Of a stretch of 64,000 nt of DNA, positions 60,661-64,000 are shown in pieces. Below the pieces are notes generated by a model. That model was given only the letters and a program-made list of their open reading frames with translations. It searched no databases and was not told where the DNA came from. The DNA lies in NCBI GenBank assembly GCA_013397075.1, contig VWZS01006719.1:744257-808256 (forward strand), read 5' to 3'. How positions within the stretch are numbered: the first letter of the stretch is position 1; each line of letters begins with the position of its first letter. The position numbers and the translations under genes were made by a program. Source of the DNA: Rhabdornis inornatus (Eukaryota; Chordata; Aves; Passeriformes; Rhabdornithidae).

Positions 60661-63600
60661 TGCAAGCAAATGCCTCAGAACAGTGGGTCACACTGCGTAG
60701 TGAGTCACTGTCCCTCAGACCCAGCAGAGTCACTGCCCAGAAACCTCCCAGGACTGCCTCCATCGAAATGGAACAAATTGACAAAAACCAGGCTGATAAT
60801 TTCAGTTGCTTGCATCCACAAAGACACTGACATAAATGCTTATAAAAGTTTTAAATTAAGAATGCTGGCCTTATGCATCAGCTTCAACAAGGCTTGAAAC
60901 AACTTTCAAATCTTATTCAATGGATGCTTCTCTCTGTTTTGTAATACCTACATATTTAATAGAAAAATCTGCTTGTTAGCTGAATATTCATGAATGTTAA
61001 GCCATGCCTAACTTTGTACTTTTCTCCAAAGCATGACTTGAATTCTTCTACTAGTTCTAATAATGCATACTCTTTAATTCCTATGTCAAAAAATAATCCA
61101 TCATTTGTAACTAGAAACATTCATAATTTAGATGACTGTCTCTGCTGTTGATGGCACCATCAATTACAGGGTTAGGTGATGAGGAAGATCTGCACTGATT
61201 AACATGCATTTTTCAACATCACTGTTCAGTAAGGTTTTATATAGCTGCAATTTTCAGGAAGTAGCTGGGATCTGGTATGCTGAAATTACCTCGCCATGGT
61301 ATTCTGAGATTACAGCTTTGGAGCATTTCTCAGTAAAGGCTTCACATTTCATTTAATAATCAAATTTCAGTAACATTGCATTGGCCAGAGAAGTAATCAA
61401 CCTTCCAAAAAAAATTCTGCGTGACAAATTTTGCCCAGAACTACAGCTTGTACAGCTCAGCTCAGCATAGTATAGGACATAGAATATATTTGTAAAATGC
61501 TCTTACTTCTCAAATCCAGCAAAGTACTTAGGCATTTATTCTCCTTATCTCCTGCTTTCATCTACCTCTACTCAGAAAGGGACAAGCCAATATGGAGAAT
61601 TTGGGAATCAGCGAGATACCTTCTGCTCTCACCATCTGGATTTTCAAATCTGGATGTTGCTGTATGGTATACCCAAATGCAAAAGTCAAATAAAATAATA
61701 AGTGAAATCCTTCAAAAATTGTGAGTTGTTTCAGAGAATCAAAAGTGCATCAAGCACCTCCCATTTACCTCCTCCTGTGTGAGCAGGAGCTCGAGCTCAA
61801 CCTCAATTCCTCTGCAGTTCAAGGGCATTTTCTGTTCTAACAATGCACAAGGCACAGCCAGGCTGGAATTCCTGTTCCAAAGGAGATAGGCCTCCTGCTC
61901 TAGAGATTCACCTGGCCATTTCTAGCCTTTTTCTCCTTAAGCTTCCTGTTTAGTAAAATTCCTTTTTAGATGTATCCTTTTTAGCAAGGTGCAGTCACTG
62001 CTATAATTCAGCTCAGATGGAGGCTATTACAATTCAAGGAAAGACTGTTAAGTGAATTTATGACTTTAATACAATAAATTTAATTTTTCATTCAAAGCAA
62101 CAGACTTGAAGTAATTTACTTTACAGCTGACTGCAGCAATTTGCCAATAAAATCCACAGTGAATATAATGTGGTTTGTCCATAAATGGAAAAGAAGAACT
62201 TGCATTTGCTGTCTGGGTTGTTCTATGCTATACGATAAAGCTTGAAATCACTGGACTATCTGGACACTGATATCACTCAGGAGCTACACCACAAATCCAC
62301 CACTGTATAGGAAGAACAATGCCTGCTTGTGTCATTTTGTCCCACTGATCCTTCAAATATTTGAACAGTGGAATCACTTCATTGATGCACCATTTGATTA
62401 AACCAGGCTCAGCTCTCAAATGCTCAATGGCTTCTTGTTTGTAAAGACTTAATGATTTCATATCTGATGCTGTTATGTCTCTAGTACCAATTTCCATATT
62501 CATTCAGCTTACTTTTCTATAGTCCTCATTCTAATTATTGTCAGTGTTGTTGGCAACCCTAATGAGGAATGAAGGAATGCTTCTGAGTTCCGGGTGTTGT
62601 GCCCTGGAGACTCCACATTTGGACAATACCCAAACACACGTCAGCCCCTTATCACGCTCTAGTTTGCATAGAAAGGAAGCCCAGCACCCCAAGCTGGAAG
62701 GAGCTGGGACAAGTCCTGACCATTTCCCAATCTCAGCAAATGGAGGAGCAGGGAATTAAGTCACACATCACTGGGCGCCTGTAAATCAGATTGGGTCTGG
62801 GCTTTGGGCACACACAGAGAAAACATCTCTCAGAGTCAACATCTGGGCTTTTTGAAACTTATGCATCCTTGGAATAGATATATGTATATATATACCTCCT
62901 TGAAAAGCAACTCTGCCAGGAGCATCAAAGGCCCTGCTTTATTCAGCAGTATCAGTACTGGATCAGCATAAGCACAGATAATGACCCAGTTCTTACTTCG
63001 TGCTCCTGCAATTATACAACCCAAGGAGCTGTTTCTGTTTGTAGTGGGAGCCACTGTTTACACAGTGGGATAACGACTATACAAGAACATACAGAGAGGC
63101 TGAAAAACATCTGAGTTCATTTCAAACACATCTATATTTGAAAGCTTGCTGCAACTGAGGATTATTTATAGTGCTTATAAACCATAGTCATGGAGCAGGA
63201 CTGAACCAGGCTACGTAGTGTAAACACACAGACTAAGGTTACAATTCCTGTAACAAGGATCCCCTTGAGGGATTTTACCATACAGGATTTGAAGAACACA
63301 GCTCAAGAACAGAATATGGTAGATCAGATATTGAATAGAAGCTCTGTTTTCAGCATGTATCTTTGCTTCCAACTTAGCTAGAAAATATTGCCTTGGCAGA
63401 ATTGATTTTATTTTCTACTCAAAACCCATGATAATCTTACACATACCTTGTTATTGCCATTTTTATTTGGACACATTCAAAAATACTAAGCTTTTTAGTT
63501 CAGAATTCAGTCAAGAAAATTGATTCTATAGGTTTTCTGACACTTACTGCAAGTAATTTTAGACTTATGGAAGGAGTCATCTGGAGATTCAAGTATCTTG

Positions 63601-64000
63601 TCTATTTATTAATGATTGCACCAGATTTAACAGACCCAAGCATCTACCATTTCAGAAATCAGTCTATGAGAATTTTTCTTTTAAAAAAACCCTTTATTTC
63701 AGCATCACTGGATGAACATTTTTAGAAAGAAACAGAAATGGAAGGGAACTGGAAAGGTTGAATTCAGGAATAAAAGTTTTGAGCTACAGCTTCAGAAATC
63801 ACATAGAATTTACATCTGGTCCATATTCCTTTCAAATTTTAGAATCAGGATTGAAATTCCCATTTCAGATATGCAGGACCAGAAATTGTCTGATTTATGT
63901 AAACAATCTACTTGGCTTAAAAATCATGTTTTATGCATGTAAGAAAAATATGACTGAAAAGGTTTTGTACATTAACATTTTACAGGGCACTAGGAACTGA
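60661..64000. other. Intergenic, nothing recognised
   Basis: AT-rich DNA to the window edge, with a small (TA)n tract near 62,875-62,895. Open frames on both strands are short and show no domains. Confidence 0.6.

Noticed and set aside
62273..62503. 76-codon minus-strand open frame with a protein-like composition
   Set aside because: No splice sites, neighbouring exons or family resemblance that I can support.
34500..64000. Search for an oncomodulin/parvalbumin gene, a neighbour of LMTK2 in some vertebrates
   Set aside because: I looked for EF-hand codon patterns (DxDGDGKIG-type) on both strands and found none. The gene may lie outside the window.
1..64000. tRNA, rRNA, CRISPR array, bacterial promoters or operons
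   Set aside because: No cloverleaf, rRNA-like or spacer-repeat structure was seen. The window is vertebrate nuclear DNA.

Overview
The window is vertebrate nuclear DNA, almost certainly avian. The signs are one large multi-exon gene with GT-AG introns, CR1 LINE fragments, a solo retroviral LTR of a type common in birds, and an AT-rich background broken by short CpG-rich islands. No bacterial-style gene organisation is present. Nearly all of the short open frames on both strands are chance frames.

Positions 1 to about 33,070 hold the 5' part of LMTK2 (lemur tail/tyrosine kinase 2) on the minus strand. I could read eleven coding exons with matching phases: 32746-32899 (N-terminus), 18266-18390 (transmembrane segment), 17283-17427, 15499-15572 (glycine loop), 14823-14941 (kinase lysine), 14016-14103, 7140-7273, 4431-4515 (catalytic HSD and DYG motifs), 3693-3814, 2108-2257, and 1-1870 (end of the kinase domain plus the start of the long acidic tail). 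They encode about 1,022 residues. The remaining C-terminal tail lies beyond the left edge. The introns contain CR1 fragments (about 2828-2990 and 8640-9440) and simple T/G-rich or AT-rich tracts.

Positions 32,290 to 34,500 are the LMTK2 CpG-island promoter. An ETS/YY1 initiator-type element, two short upstream ORFs, three CCAAT boxes and GC boxes lie upstream of the start codon, followed by a 41-bp minisatellite. The area is damaged in the assembly. There is a single N beside a run of 14 G, then a 165-base N gap. The contig ends on the two sides of the gap repeat each other for about 425 identical bases, which looks like an unmerged overlap rather than real biology.

Positions 34,500 to 64,000 are gene-poor. 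Supported items are a solo LTR with an exact 5-bp target-site duplication (42299-42881), an old CR1-like stretch (about 48,880-49,520), a short tandem duplication (49,530-49,634), and a CpG-rich island (51,890-52,140) fused to a 29-bp minisatellite that keeps perfect register for 17 units (52,127-52,655). Several unlinked exon-like segments on the plus strand are phase-compatible with a small single-pass membrane protein: a signal-peptide-like first exon at 44,748, a cysteine-rich exon at 52,853, and a terminal exon with a hydrophobic helix, stop and AATAAA at 60,337-60,643. I do not recognise this protein and the model is speculative. A possible minus-strand first exon also starts in the 51.9-kb island.
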